Position numbers and translations under genes: made by a program
Part shown: positions 16,386 through 24,583 of the stretch, one piece after another
Layout: each line of letters begins with the position of its first letter
Position numbering within the stretch: the stretch's first letter is position 1
Notes under the pieces: generated by a model
The model's database searches: none
What the model was told of the DNA's origin: nothing
The model's input: the letters and a program-made list of their open reading frames with translations, nothing else
DNA from: Pleionea sp052032335
GTDB taxonomy: Bacteria; Pseudomonadota; Gammaproteobacteria; Enterobacterales; Kangiellaceae
Length of the DNA stretch: 42,081 nucleotides
NCBI GenBank assembly: GCA_052032335.1
Contig: JBPEWV010000139.1
Span: 1-42,081, forward strand
Direction of reading: 5' to 3'

Positions 16386-16816
16386 TGACTTTGAAACCTT
16401 CTTTACGACGTAAAGCTCGACACTATGGTGTGCAGGCGATTTATCAGTGGCAAATGTCGGGTTCGGCATTAGCCGATATAGAAAGTCAATTTATCGAAAC
16501 CATCAATCCGAAAAAAGTCGAGGTTCCCTATTTTCTGGAGTTGGTGCGCGGTGTTCTGACGAATCTATCAAGCGGCGATGAAGAAATCGCCAAGCACATT
16601 GACCGCGATGTTGAAAACATCGATCCGGTTGAGCGCGCGATTTTACGCTTGGCCATTTGGGAGCTTTCCGATCGCCCTGACATCCCTTATCGGGTTGTGA
16701 TTAACGAAGCACTGGAACTGGCGAAAGTGTTTGGTGCCGAAGATGGCCACAAGTACGTAAATGGCGTTCTGGATAAAGCCGCGCGTAACTTACGACCTCT
16801 CGAACTGCGAAAATAA
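16385..16816 (+). CDS. nusB: Transcription antitermination factor NusB
   Basis: A 143-residue all-helical RNA-binding protein that with NusE (S10) recognises boxA in rRNA leader transcripts. The family start RRKARHYGVQAIYQW is clear, as are the central DRDVENIDPVERAILRLAIWEL and the C-terminal VVINEALELAKVFGAEDGHKYVNGVLDKA (spelled across residues about 103-131). It overlaps ribH by one base, a widespread and conserved arrangement. No anomalies. Confidence 0.97.
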   Translation: MTLKPSLRRKARHYGVQAIYQWQMSGSALADIESQFIETINPKKVEVPYFLELVRGVLTNLSSGDEEIAKHIDRDVENIDPVERAILRLAIWELSDRPDIPYRVVINEALELAKVFGAEDGHKYVNGVLDKAARNLRPLELRK

Positions 16817-16824
16817 GGATATTT

Positions 16825-17796
16825 ATGACGTTATCTGAGTTCAATTTAATTGAGCGCTTTTTCGTGCGTGATAATCCGCAGCGAAAAGATGTGGTACTGG
16901 GTATCGGTGACGACTGTGCCTTGTTGAATGTGCCTGAAGGACAAAGCCTAGCGGTATCGATGGATACGCTGGTTGAAGGCGTGCATTTTCTGCACGAAAC
17001 CGCCGCTGCTGATGTTGCGGCAAAAGCGATGGCGGTTAATCTGAGCGATTTGGCTGCGGTTGGTGCAGAACCGGCCTGGATAACCTTGTCGTTGTCGATC
17101 CCGAAAATTGATTTAGGCTGGTTGCAGGCCTTCAGTGACAGTTTGCACGAATTACTGACCCATTATGGTTTGCAAGTCGTCGGTGGCGATACCACCAAAG
17201 GCCCACTATCGATAACCATTCAGGTGCATGGCTTTGTACCTGAAAACGTAGCCTTACGACGCAGTGGTGCAAAAGCCGGTGATATTGTCTGTGTAACCGG
17301 ACCATTAGGCGATGCGTCTTTAGGACTTTTGGTCGCCGAACATCAGTTAGCGGCGCAGGGTGAGCATCGCGACCGTTTGCTAGAAAAGTTTTATCGACCG
17401 AAAGCGAAAGTCGCTGCAGGCATTGCGTTACGCAGTCGTGCCACCGCAGCGATTGATATTTCTGACGGTTTGGTGGCCGATTTGGGCCATATCTGCAAAG
17501 CCAGTTCGGTGGGCGCCATTATTGACGCTGACAAGCTGCCCATCTCAGAAGCCGCCAGAAAAGTCGCCAATGAACAGCGTGTTCTTGATTGCGCTTTAAC
17601 CGGTGGTGAAGATTATGAATTATGCTTTACCGTCGATGAAGATAACTTCAATAAAGTAAAATCGGCGCTCGAAACGGTCGGCGTTGCCTGTTATGAAATT
17701 GGCAGAATCACCGGTAAGAGCGATGTGCGGGTGATAAAAGATGGTGAGACGCTGCAGCTGGATAAAGGCGGTTTTGATCATTTTGCCGCTGCCTAG
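16825..17796 (+). CDS. thiL: Thiamine-monophosphate kinase
   Basis: Phosphorylates thiamine monophosphate to the active cofactor thiamine diphosphate using ATP. A 323-residue protein of the AIR-synthase/PurM-like superfamily. Visible motifs are LGIGDDCALL near residue 25 (Mg/ATP-binding aspartates), SMDTLVEGVHF near 48-58, and VGGDTTKGP with the conserved GGDTT. GDIVCVTGPLGDASLGL marks the C-terminal domain, and IDISDGLVADLGH and ALTGGEDYELCF are the canonical late motifs. It starts 8 bp after nusB and is followed by pgpA after 23 bp, the usual nusB-thiL-pgpA order. Thiamine diphosphate made here is also the cofactor for the dxs product nearby, a metabolic rather than regulatory link. Confidence 0.97.
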   Translation: MTLSEFNLIERFFVRDNPQRKDVVLGIGDDCALLNVPEGQSLAVSMDTLVEGVHFLHETAAADVAAKAMAVNLSDLAAVGAEPAWITLSLSIPKIDLGWLQAFSDSLHELLTHYGLQVVGGDTTKGPLSITIQVHGFVPENVALRRSGAKAGDIVCVTGPLGDASLGLLVAEHQLAAQGEHRDRLLEKFYRPKAKVAAGIALRSRATAAIDISDGLVADLGHICKASSVGAIIDADKLPISEAARKVANEQRVLDCALTGGEDYELCFTVDEDNFNKVKSALETVGVACYEIGRITGKSDVRVIKDGETLQLDKGGFDHFAAA

Positions 17797-17819
17797 TGGT
17801 TGCTCGAGGGTAGTTTTTA

Positions 17820-18323
17820 ATGAAAGCTAACGGCGTTTCTTCGAAGGACATTTTATTGCATCCCGTGCATTGTCTGGCGTTTGGTCTTGGTACCGGCTTG
17901 TCGCCGAAAGCACCTGGCACGGTTGGTACACTATTGGCCTTGCCATTGTTTTGGTGGATGGCCGATTGGTCTTTTGCCATGTTTTTATTGACCATAATCG
18001 GGATGACCGCAATCGGGGTTTATCTGTGTGGAGAGACGGCAAGAGCATTGCACAGACACGATCATCCCGGCATTGTCTGGGACGAAATCGTCGGTTATCT
18101 GATTGCCATGATACCTTTGTCCAACGACTGGCGGGCCATGCTGTTAGGATTTGTGTTATTTCGGTTTTTCGATATAGTTAAACCATGGCCAATCGGACTG
18201 GTCGATAAAGGAGTGAAAGGAGGATTGGGCATTATGCTTGACGACATTATTGCTGGCTTTATGGCCGCGATTGTCGGCGGATTAATATGGCATTACTCAG
18301 ACATTTATCGATTCTTTTTCTAG
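17820..18323 (+). CDS. pgpA: Phosphatidylglycerophosphatase A
   Basis: Inner-membrane phosphatase of 167 residues that dephosphorylates phosphatidylglycerol phosphate to phosphatidylglycerol. Landmarks: the early glycine-rich GLGTGLSPKAPGTVGTLLAL (spans about 20-39), the acidic motif WDEIVGYLIAM (near 81-91) and FRFFDIVKPWPIG. These are the three signature stretches of the family. Four hydrophobic helices are evident, the last running to the C-terminus. Its last 37 bases overlap the start of the retropepsin-like gene in another frame. Confidence 0.95.
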   Translation: MKANGVSSKDILLHPVHCLAFGLGTGLSPKAPGTVGTLLALPLFWWMADWSFAMFLLTIIGMTAIGVYLCGETARALHRHDHPGIVWDEIVGYLIAMIPLSNDWRAMLLGFVLFRFFDIVKPWPIGLVDKGVKGGLGIMLDDIIAGFMAAIVGGLIWHYSDIYRFFF

Positions 18324-18964
18324 TCGCTTGGGGGCAAACGCTTGTCGCCACTGACGATTTGTCGATCCACGTTCAAGGTTTGTTTAAGAATACGGCCATC
18401 GTGAAAATCAATGGCACCGATCGGGTGCTTAAAGTTGGCAAACGCTCACCTGAAGGAGTGCTGCTGAAGTCAGCAAACGCCAGAAAAGCTGTTATTGAAT
18501 ACCAGGGAACAACCAAAACTCTGACCATGGGCTCTTCATCATCACTCGGCTTTGATACGACCTCGCCAACGGTGGATATTGTAAAAGACAAAAGCGATGT
18601 GATTCTGATCCGTCAGCCAGATGGTATGTTTCACGTTCAAGGCACCATTAACAGCACCCATGTTAACTTTCTGATCGATACCGGGGCTTCTAGTATTGCG
18701 ATGAATCATCACACCGCCAATCGAATCGGTATTCCTTATCGTGCGGAAGGGCAAATCATTGACGCTGCTACCGCGTCAGGTGTGGTCAAAGCCTATCGGG
18801 TTAATCTGGGGAGAGTGCGTGTCGGAAACTTAACTTTGAACAATGTTATGGGCGCAGTTCTGGTGGGTGATCAGCCGGATAAAGTTTTGCTGGGTATGTC
18901 GTTTCTAAACAAGTTTAAAGTAGAACAAGACGGCAACAAGCTGGTGATTGCGACACGTCACTGA
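18287..18964 (+). CDS. Exported retropepsin-like aspartic protease (clan AA)
   Basis: A 225-residue protein with an N-terminal hydrophobic signal or anchor (about 5-20). The N-terminal half is a small beta-rich region, and the C-terminal retropepsin-like domain begins near residue 108. The catalytic motif DTGAS is at 131-135 (FLIDTGASSIAMN), and a late hydrophobic-glycine motif VLLGMSFLNKF (about 205-215) completes the single-domain fold, which would need to dimerise. This is the bacterial 'clan AA aspartic protease' type, in which close relatives carry a membrane anchor. The ATG lies inside pgpA (37-bp overlap), so the two genes are probably coupled. The substrate is unknown. The region 18965-19215 after it is noncoding and has no clear terminator. 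Confidence 0.85.
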   Translation: MALLRHLSILFLVAWGQTLVATDDLSIHVQGLFKNTAIVKINGTDRVLKVGKRSPEGVLLKSANARKAVIEYQGTTKTLTMGSSSSLGFDTTSPTVDIVKDKSDVILIRQPDGMFHVQGTINSTHVNFLIDTGASSIAMNHHTANRIGIPYRAEGQIIDAATASGVVKAYRVNLGRVRVGNLTLNNVMGAVLVGDQPDKVLLGMSFLNKFKVEQDGNKLVIATRH

Positions 18965-19191
18965 GTGCTGATGCCGCGGTTGAGTTTATATTGTTGTGTC
19001 AGAACAAGCCGCTCGTCGATTAATTCGTTCTCCCTCGAGTCCCGAGAGTCCAGCCTTAGTTACTTTCAGGCACCACGATGCGGGCGTTAAAACAAGGACG
19101 ACTGCACACGCCGAAAATCCGAAAAGAAAATTGCCTTAATTGGCGAGAAAAACCGGACTATTGAAACTTGAGGAGGACGTTTCGATAGCCC

Positions 19192-19225
19192 CATTGTTTT
19201 ACAGCAGTCATTGTTTTACCGCAGT
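19192..19225. repeat. 17-bp tandem direct repeat spanning the dxs stop codon
   Basis: Two adjacent 17-nt copies (19192-19208 and 19209-19225, CATTGTTTTACNGCAGT) differ at one base. The second copy contains the dxs stop codon and the last codons; the first is its duplicate in the 3' flank. It looks like a small slippage duplication and does not alter the protein. Confidence 0.8.
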
Positions 19226-21072
19226 TCTCGAATCTTCAGAAGTAACTTGTCAGCCGTCAAGCCAGCCCGTTGTAGCAGGTCGCCTGGGTCGCCGTGCTCG
19301 ATAAAACGGTCTGGCAAACCAAAGTTTTTCACCTTTACGTCAAGTTGTGCGGCATTGATATATTCATTTACTGCACTACCGGCACCGCCCATAACGGCAT
19401 TCTCTTCGACCGTTACTAACCAGTCGTGTGTGTTAGATAGGGAATCTAATATGGCGGTATCCAGCGGCTTGATAAATCGCATATCGATCAGGGTTGCATC
19501 GAGTTCGTCGGCGACTGTCTGGCACTCTCTCAACAGTGAACCAAAATTTAGAATCGCCAGCTTTTTGCCTTCTCTTATGCTTCGCGAACGACCGATTTCT
19601 ATGGTTTGTAAGTTTTGTTCGACGCTCAATCCCGGTCCTGTACCTCTGGGGTAGCGCACCGCGGCAGGACCTTCAAATTGGTAACCTGTGGTGAGCATGT
19701 TGCGGCATTCCTGCTCGTCACTGGCGGCCATTATCACCATGTTCGGGATGCAGCGTAAATAACTCAAGTCGTATGCACCATGGTGGGTGGCGCCATCACC
19801 GCCCACCAGGCCGCCGCGATCGATTGCGAACAACACATCGAGATTTTGTATGGCGACATCGTGGATTAATTGATCGTAGGCGCGTTGCAGAAACGATGAG
19901 TAAATGGCGACCACCGGTTTGGCGCCTTCGCAGGCCAGTCCGGCAGCCAGAGTAACCGCGTGTTGTTCGGCTATGCCGACATCGAAATAGCGTTCTTTGA
20001 ATTGGCGAGAAAATTCTATCAAATCGGAACCTTCGCGCATGGCCGGTGTGATGGCCATCAAGCGTTCGTCTTGTTTTGCCATGTCACAGGCCCACTGTCC
20101 GAACACATTGGAGTAGGTGATTTTCTTTTTGCCGGAGGGGAGTTTGTCGTCTTTTGGGTCAAAAATGGGCACGCCGTGGTAGGCGATGGGATCATTTTCA
20201 GCTGGCGTGTAACCTTTTCCCTTGCGCGTGACCACATGAAGAAATTGCGGTCCTTTAAGGTGTTGCATGTTGCCCAGCGTATCGAGAAGAACGTCCAGAT
20301 TGTGACCGTCAATGGGACCTATGTAATTAAAACCGAGTTCTTCAAACAAAGTGCCAGGGAGCATCATGCCTTTCATGTGCTCTTCGACTCGATGCGCCCA
20401 TTCCGAAATGGCAGGCATATTTTGCAGTACTTTTTTACCGCCTTTTTTGATCGACGAGTAAAACTTGCCGGATAAAATTTTAGCGAGGTAATTGTTCAGT
20501 CCACCGACGTTCTCGGAAATCGACATATCGTTGTCATTCAGAATAACCAACAAGTTGGCATCAACATCGGCTGCGTGGTTCATGGCTTCGAACGCCATGC
20601 CAGCTGTCATGGCGCCATCACCAATGACCGCTATCGCCTGCCGATCATCGCCCTTATGTTTGGCGGCAATGGCCATACCCAAAGCGGCGCTAATAGACGT
20701 ACTCGAATGGCCAACACCAAAGGTGTCGTAGTCACTTTCAGTGCGTACTGGAAAAGGATGTAAACCATCGGTTTGACGAATAGTTTCGAGCTGATCGCGC
20801 CGTCCGGTTAATACCTTGTGCGGATAGGCCTGATGGCCGACATCCCAGACAATTCGATCTTCTGGAGTGTTGTACAAATAGTGCAGCGCTACCGTTAACT
20901 CTACGGTTCCCAGTCCGGCTGCAAAATGTCCGCCACAGCGACTGATGGTGTCGATAAGATATTGACGCAGCTCGGCGGTCACCGTTTTTAAATCGTCGAC
21001 ATCGAGCTGGCGCAAATCTTCCGGAGAATCAATGGTCGCCAATAATGGATAATTGCTGAGTGTTGCATTCAT
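19216..21072 (-). CDS. dxs: 1-deoxy-D-xylulose-5-phosphate synthase
   Basis: Thiamine-diphosphate enzyme joining pyruvate and glyceraldehyde 3-phosphate, the first committed step of the MEP isoprenoid pathway. The start at 21072 (MNATLSNYPLLATIDS) aligns residue-for-residue with the E. coli N-terminus (MSFDIAKYPTLALVDS) and is preceded by AGGAG. A frame extension to 21114 that overlaps ispA by 4 bp is the alternative. The 618-residue protein has HFAAGLGTVELT, the ThDP-binding GDGAMTAG (151-153 GDG) with the asparagine in ILNDNDMSI, the YHGV segment, and the transketolase-like middle domain with DVGIAEQHAVTLAAGLA. RFIKPLDT is in the C-terminal domain. It is last in the xseB-ispA-dxs operon. 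Confidence 0.97.
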   Translation of the reverse strand: MNATLSNYPLLATIDSPEDLRQLDVDDLKTVTAELRQYLIDTISRCGGHFAAGLGTVELTVALHYLYNTPEDRIVWDVGHQAYPHKVLTGRRDQLETIRQTDGLHPFPVRTESDYDTFGVGHSSTSISAALGMAIAAKHKGDDRQAIAVIGDGAMTAGMAFEAMNHAADVDANLLVILNDNDMSISENVGGLNNYLAKILSGKFYSSIKKGGKKVLQNMPAISEWAHRVEEHMKGMMLPGTLFEELGFNYIGPIDGHNLDVLLDTLGNMQHLKGPQFLHVVTRKGKGYTPAENDPIAYHGVPIFDPKDDKLPSGKKKITYSNVFGQWACDMAKQDERLMAITPAMREGSDLIEFSRQFKERYFDVGIAEQHAVTLAAGLACEGAKPVVAIYSSFLQRAYDQLIHDVAIQNLDVLFAIDRGGLVGGDGATHHGAYDLSYLRCIPNMVIMAASDEQECRNMLTTGYQFEGPAAVRYPRGTGPGLSVEQNLQTIEIGRSRSIREGKKLAILNFGSLLRECQTVADELDATLIDMRFIKPLDTAILDSLSNTHDWLVTVEENAVMGGAGSAVNEYINAAQLDVKVKNFGLPDRFIEHGDPGDLLQRAGLTADKLLLKIRELR

Positions 21073-21110
21073 TCGGGACAAAAACTCCTGATCCAGGCAA
21101 TGTTCTATCA

Positions 21111-22001
21111 TCACCGATCCCGTTTAATTATGTGCTGGGCAAACGCTTGTAAAAGGTCGCTATTATACGGCAACTTGGCGAGGGCTTCTAACGCAAGTTG
21201 GTATTGTTTTTCGGCATGCTGATGAGCCCCCTCGAGCCCAAGCAAAGACGGGTAGGTTGCTTTGTTGGCAGCCTGATCGGAGCCTTGCGGTTTACCCAGA
21301 GTTTCGGTGTCGCTCTCGATATCCAGAATATCGTCTCTGATTTGAAAGGCGAGACCGATGGCCTGACTGAAATTTTTCAAGTGCTTAAGTTCTGCAGCCG
21401 ACTTTTTGCCCGATGCGTAGTAGCCCAGTAACACAGAAGTTTCGATCAAAGCACCGGTTTTCATTTGGTGCATCTGCTCCAGCTGTTGCAGTGTCAGGGT
21501 TTTTCCGGTCGAATCCAGATCGATGGCCTGTCCGCCGCCCATGCCTAGAGAGCCAGAAGCTTGCGATAAATTTGCCAGCATAATTAACGTTTGTTCGGCA
21601 GAAATGGCTGGGTGTTTCTGTTTAATCAAACAGTCGAAGGCCAAGGTCTGTAAAGCGTCACCACACAATACTGCGGTTGCTTCATCGAATTGAATGTGGC
21701 AGGTCGGCAACCCGCGACGTAAATCGTCGTCGTCCATGCAGGGCAAGTCATCGTGAACCAGAGAGTAGGCGTGGATCAACTCGACCGCGCAGGCGGCGGC
21801 ATCCAGTTGTTCGGGCTCGGCATCACACATAAGTCCGGTGGCGTAAACCAATAACGGCCGCATGCGCTTGCCCGGATTCAAGGCGCTGTAGTGCATGGCG
21901 TCGTGCAGTCGACTGGGAAACTGATCCGACGATGGTAAAAGGTCAGCTATCTGTTTTTCTACGCGCAGCCGAAACTGCTCTTTAAACTGGGAAAAATCCA
22001 T
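21111..22001 (-). CDS. ispA: Farnesyl diphosphate synthase (geranyltranstransferase)
   Basis: Short-chain trans-prenyltransferase that condenses IPP with DMAPP and GPP to make farnesyl diphosphate, precursor of undecaprenyl phosphate, ubiquinone side chains and haem O. The start is placed at 22001, giving MDFSQFKEQF as in E. coli (MDFPQQL) and leaving one base after the xseB stop. Longer frames up to 22028 overlap xseB and are less likely. The first aspartate-rich motif DDLPCMDDDDLRRG and the second DDILD are intact, together with GGKR-equivalent NPGKRMRPLLVYA, where NPGKR replaces GGKR. It is 296 residues, the normal length. The stop lies before the dxs start, and the three genes form one transcript. 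Confidence 0.96.
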   Translation of the reverse strand: MDFSQFKEQFRLRVEKQIADLLPSSDQFPSRLHDAMHYSALNPGKRMRPLLVYATGLMCDAEPEQLDAAACAVELIHAYSLVHDDLPCMDDDDLRRGLPTCHIQFDEATAVLCGDALQTLAFDCLIKQKHPAISAEQTLIMLANLSQASGSLGMGGGQAIDLDSTGKTLTLQQLEQMHQMKTGALIETSVLLGYYASGKKSAAELKHLKNFSQAIGLAFQIRDDILDIESDTETLGKPQGSDQAANKATYPSLLGLEGAHQHAEKQYQLALEALAKLPYNSDLLQAFAQHIIKRDR

Positions 22002-22002
22002 T

Positions 22003-22254
22003 TTATTCGTTGTCGTATTCGCCGGCATCTTCGGCGACGTTAAACTCGGTTAACGCTTGCTGTTCGGACAGAATTTGAATTCGTTGTTTGGCCGACTCCA
22101 GCATCTGCTGGCAATTCTTGGTCAATTTAACACCGTGTTCAAATTTTTTAAGAGCGTCTTCGAGTGGTAAGTCGCCCTGTTCCATCATTTCAACGATCGA
22201 CTCGAGTTCTTCCAGCTGGGATTCAAATGAAGCTTTTGTTTGTTTTTTAGTCAT
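22003..22254 (-). CDS. xseB: Exodeoxyribonuclease VII small subunit
   Basis: Small subunit of exonuclease VII, which degrades single-stranded DNA with the large subunit XseA (not in this window). The preferred start is the ATG at 22254 (MTKKQTKASFESQLEEL), giving 83 residues, the usual family length. The reading frame continues 47 codons further upstream, but AGGAA sits directly before 22260 and upstream residues do not match the family. The body SFESQLEELESIVEMMEQG, LPLEDALKKFEHGVKL and SAKQRIQIL is the two-helix coiled-coil fold. It heads the xseB-ispA-dxs operon, the standard gammaproteobacterial order. Confidence 0.95.
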   Translation of the reverse strand: MTKKQTKASFESQLEELESIVEMMEQGDLPLEDALKKFEHGVKLTKNCQQMLESAKQRIQILSEQQALTEFNVAEDAGEYDNE

Positions 22255-22373
22255 AACCATTTCCTGTTGCGAGGCGCTATTTTCTCTTAATTCGGAAGCA
22301 ATGAAAACTCCGTTTCTGCCTTTACTCACCAAAGCGTTGAATTTGTGGTGCTTTTGACGTGGGGGAGTTGATG

Positions 22374-22379
22374 TATAAT
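22374..22379 (+). promoter_or_regulatory. Candidate -10 element for pomAB in the xseB-pomA divergent region
   Basis: A perfect TATAAT lies 115 nt before the pomA GTG. A TTGACG occurs 14 bp upstream, which is shorter than the ideal 16-18 bp spacing, so the -35 is doubtful. The 239-bp region between xseB and pomA must hold promoters for both directions; no other structure was recognised. Confidence 0.4.
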
Positions 22380-22493
22380 GCGCGCTGCTTAACATTTTTT
22401 ATCATATTTTTCATACGGATAATTGAAACTTGATAAATAGTGACTAACCTTTTTAATTAGAAAAATATAAATTCCGACCGAGGTTTCTATCGC

Positions 22494-23252
22494 GTGGATA
22501 TCGCAACAATAATTGGTTTATTCGGTGCAGTAGCGACCGTATGTTTAGCTATGGTGCTTGCTGGAGGGTTCGGTCAGTTCATTGATGTGCCGTCTATTCT
22601 GGTTGTTTTGGTGGGGTCGCACCTGGTTGTGCTTGGGCAATACCCATTGGGTGACTTCTTAAGTGCCGCAAAAGCAGGAATGAAAACCATATTTTTCAAA
22701 TCGCCGAATTATCAGGACACCATCGCCAAAATCGTCGAATTAGCCGACCTGTCTCGTAAAGGCGGCTTGTTGTCGCTCGAAGGCGCTGAAGTGGAAGATC
22801 CATTTTTGAAAAAGGGCGTCGGCTTGCTGGTCGATGGTCACGATGGCGAGGTGGTGAAGTCGATACTGGAAAAAGACGTACAGATGGCCTCGCAACGACA
22901 CGAAAACGGGGCCGCAATATTTCGTAGCCTGGCAGGTGTGGCGCCTGCTATGGGTATGATCGGAACATTAGTTGGGCTGGTGGCCATGTTGGGGAATATG
23001 GACGATCCCAAATCCATTGGTCCTGCGATGGCGGTGGCTCTTTTGACCACTTTGTATGGCGCCATGATTGCCAATATGATGGCACAGCCGATCGCAGACA
23101 AGCTTGAACTGCGTGATGTAGAAGAGAAAATTTCGCGCAAATTAATGATCGACGGATTGCTTGGCATTCAGGCAGGGCAAAACCCTCGTGTCATTGAGCA
23201 AGTGTTACTGGGGTATCTGGCGGAAGGCCAACGACCCACGGCGGAAGAGTAG
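22494..23252 (+). CDS. pomA: Flagellar stator protein PomA (sodium-type MotA homologue)
   Basis: Inner-membrane stator subunit of 252 residues that with PomB forms the ion channel powering flagellar rotation. It has four transmembrane helices: two near the N-terminus (about 1-50) and two after a cytoplasmic loop. The APAMGMIGTLVGLVAMLGNM block and IGPAMAVALLTTLYGAM (helices 3 and 4) are almost the Vibrio PomA sequence. LVDGHDGEVVKSILEKD lies in the cytoplasmic loop that contacts FliG. The GTG start at 22494 gives MDIATIIGLFGA, matching PomA N-termini, with GAGG about 11 nt upstream. Closeness to Vibrio PomA predicts sodium coupling. No other flagellar gene is nearby, which is normal for this locus next to xseB. 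Confidence 0.95.
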   Translation: MDIATIIGLFGAVATVCLAMVLAGGFGQFIDVPSILVVLVGSHLVVLGQYPLGDFLSAAKAGMKTIFFKSPNYQDTIAKIVELADLSRKGGLLSLEGAEVEDPFLKKGVGLLVDGHDGEVVKSILEKDVQMASQRHENGAAIFRSLAGVAPAMGMIGTLVGLVAMLGNMDDPKSIGPAMAVALLTTLYGAMIANMMAQPIADKLELRDVEEKISRKLMIDGLLGIQAGQNPRVIEQVLLGYLAEGQRPTAEE

Positions 23253-23260
23253 CTGCCAAT

Positions 23261-24193
23261 ATGTCGGATGATAACGAAGAGTGTAAATGTCCGCCTCCGG
23301 GGCTTCCTCAATACATGGGAACCTTTGCCGATTTGATGGCATTGTTGATGTGCTTCTTTGTGTTGCTGCTGGCTTTTTCCGAAATGGACGTTTTAAAGTT
23401 TAAACAAATCGCAGGCTCGATGAAGTACGCCTTTGGGGTGCAAAATAAAGTTGAAGTCAAAGACATTCCTAAAGGCACCAGCGTCATTGCGCAAGAATTT
23501 TCCCCTGGCAAACCGGTGCCAACCATGATTGAAGCGATCATGCAGGAAACGGTTGAAATCACTAAAGAGACTCTGGAGTTCGACGAGGCATCCGGCGAGT
23601 CGGACAACGAAGGTGACGGTGAGCAGTCGGATCAGGGCGAAGGGGCAACACCGGAGCAACTTAAAGCGCTCAGTGAAGCGACAGAAGAGTTGGCCAAAAG
23701 TATTGCTGTAAGAATGTCCGCAGAACTGGATTCGGGGCAAATTGAAGTGCTGGCAAAGAACAATATGGTGGTCATTCGAATCCGTGAGAGCGGTTCTTTC
23801 CGGTCCGGTTCGGATAGAATTGAATTCGACTTTATCAATGTGTTGCAGCGTATTGGTAAAATTTTAGTCGATACTTCGGGTGAAATCCGGGTAGCCGGTC
23901 ACACCGACAACGTACCTATCGACACCGAACGTTTTCGTTCTAACTGGGAATTATCGGGTGCTCGCGCTGGCAGTGTAGTGCGTGAATTATTGAAAAATGA
24001 TGCATTAAACCGGGAGCGGTTTGTGATTAATGGGTACGCCGATACCCGTCCTCTGGCGACCAATGAAACGGCACAGGGGCGTGCAAAAAATCGCCGCGTC
24101 GAGATTATTATTGTTCAGGGAGAAGAGCCCAGTGGCGATATTCTGGCGGTCGATGCGGAGACCGTCGAAGGCGAAGTTGAGGAGCAAAATTAA
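23261..24193 (+). CDS. pomB: Flagellar stator protein PomB (sodium-type MotB homologue)
   Basis: A 310-residue stator partner anchored to peptidoglycan. The short N-terminal cytoplasmic tail precedes a single transmembrane helix (about 20-42). The ion-binding aspartate is D24, the same number as in Vibrio PomB, within GTFADLMALLMCFFVLLLAF. Residues about 43-65 form the plug. A long acidic stretch (about 112-130) is followed by the OmpA-type peptidoglycan-binding domain (about 150-280), with IRVAGHTDNVPI, RSNWELSGARA and GYADTRPLA. The protein ends with an acidic tail. It starts 8 bp after pomA and is cotranscribed. The following gene is convergent; no strong terminator was seen between them. 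Confidence 0.95.
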   Translation: MSDDNEECKCPPPGLPQYMGTFADLMALLMCFFVLLLAFSEMDVLKFKQIAGSMKYAFGVQNKVEVKDIPKGTSVIAQEFSPGKPVPTMIEAIMQETVEITKETLEFDEASGESDNEGDGEQSDQGEGATPEQLKALSEATEELAKSIAVRMSAELDSGQIEVLAKNNMVVIRIRESGSFRSGSDRIEFDFINVLQRIGKILVDTSGEIRVAGHTDNVPIDTERFRSNWELSGARAGSVVRELLKNDALNRERFVINGYADTRPLATNETAQGRAKNRRVEIIIVQGEEPSGDILAVDAETVEGEVEEQN

Positions 24194-24218
24194 ACGCGCG
24201 TATTCGTTGCGAGACGGT

Positions 24219-24482
24219 TCAATTTTTGAGGTAACCGTGGGTGTCAGCCCACGATTTAACGGCGACCAGGTCAAACTCCCATTCTTTATTGAGGCCGCCC
24301 TGTTGAATCACCGGCATGCCATTTTTAATCCAGCTATCGAGTTGTGCCCTGTTTATATCCAGTAATAGCGATAACTGATATTTCCCGACGACTTTATCTT
24401 GCCACGCCGAATTCTTTTTTGGGGTGTCACTGCGATTATGGTTGCGTCGTTTGGCCTGTCTCAGGTAATTGGATGATTTCAT
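24219..24482 (-). CDS. Small HTH protein resembling phage Nu1/terminase small-subunit DNA-binding domains
   Basis: An 87-residue basic protein. The C-terminal 50 residues (VGKYQLSLLLDINRAQLDSWIKNGMPVI followed by KEWEFDLVAVKSWADTHG) follow the Nu1-type winged-helix pattern: 'activate on helix 1, recognise with W-x-x-x-G-M-P'. The N-terminal 30 residues are rich in arginine, lysine and asparagine and probably disordered. Terminase small subunits of lambda-like phages and excisionase-like proteins share this motif. There are no other phage genes here, so it is better viewed as a domesticated or chromosomal DNA-binding regulator. It is convergent with pomB, and its start (24482) is divergent from the MCE operon (205 bp to mlaF-like GTG), so it could regulate that operon; this is inference. 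Confidence 0.7.
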   Translation of the reverse strand: MKSSNYLRQAKRRNHNRSDTPKKNSAWQDKVVGKYQLSLLLDINRAQLDSWIKNGMPVIQQGGLNKEWEFDLVAVKSWADTHGYLKN

Positions 24483-24583
24483 GGTAATGCGCTCTTCACT
24501 GTCTACTATTAATCAATAGTTCAAATAAAAACCAATTTCCAGTGACAACGACTAAGCTGTTGAAGCAACGAAAGATTTAATAA

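Noticed and set aside
19960..20475. 171-residue open frame antisense to dxs
   Set aside because: Lies entirely within the dxs coding sequence on the opposite strand, lacks a ribosome-binding site and recognisable domains; it mirrors the codon structure of dxs.
22255..22395. 47-codon N-terminal extension of xseB
   Set aside because: Not matched by XseB family N-termini; a good ribosome-binding site lies directly before the shorter start. The extension overlaps the likely pomA/xseB promoter region.
24030..24365. 111-residue open frame overlapping pomB and the small HTH gene
   Set aside because: Covers the ends of two real genes in other frames; no homology-like motif and no ribosome-binding site.
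24219..24482. Prophage remnant suggested by the terminase-like protein
   Set aside because: No integrase, capsid, tail or lysis gene, no attachment repeats, and flanking genes are core chromosomal genes.
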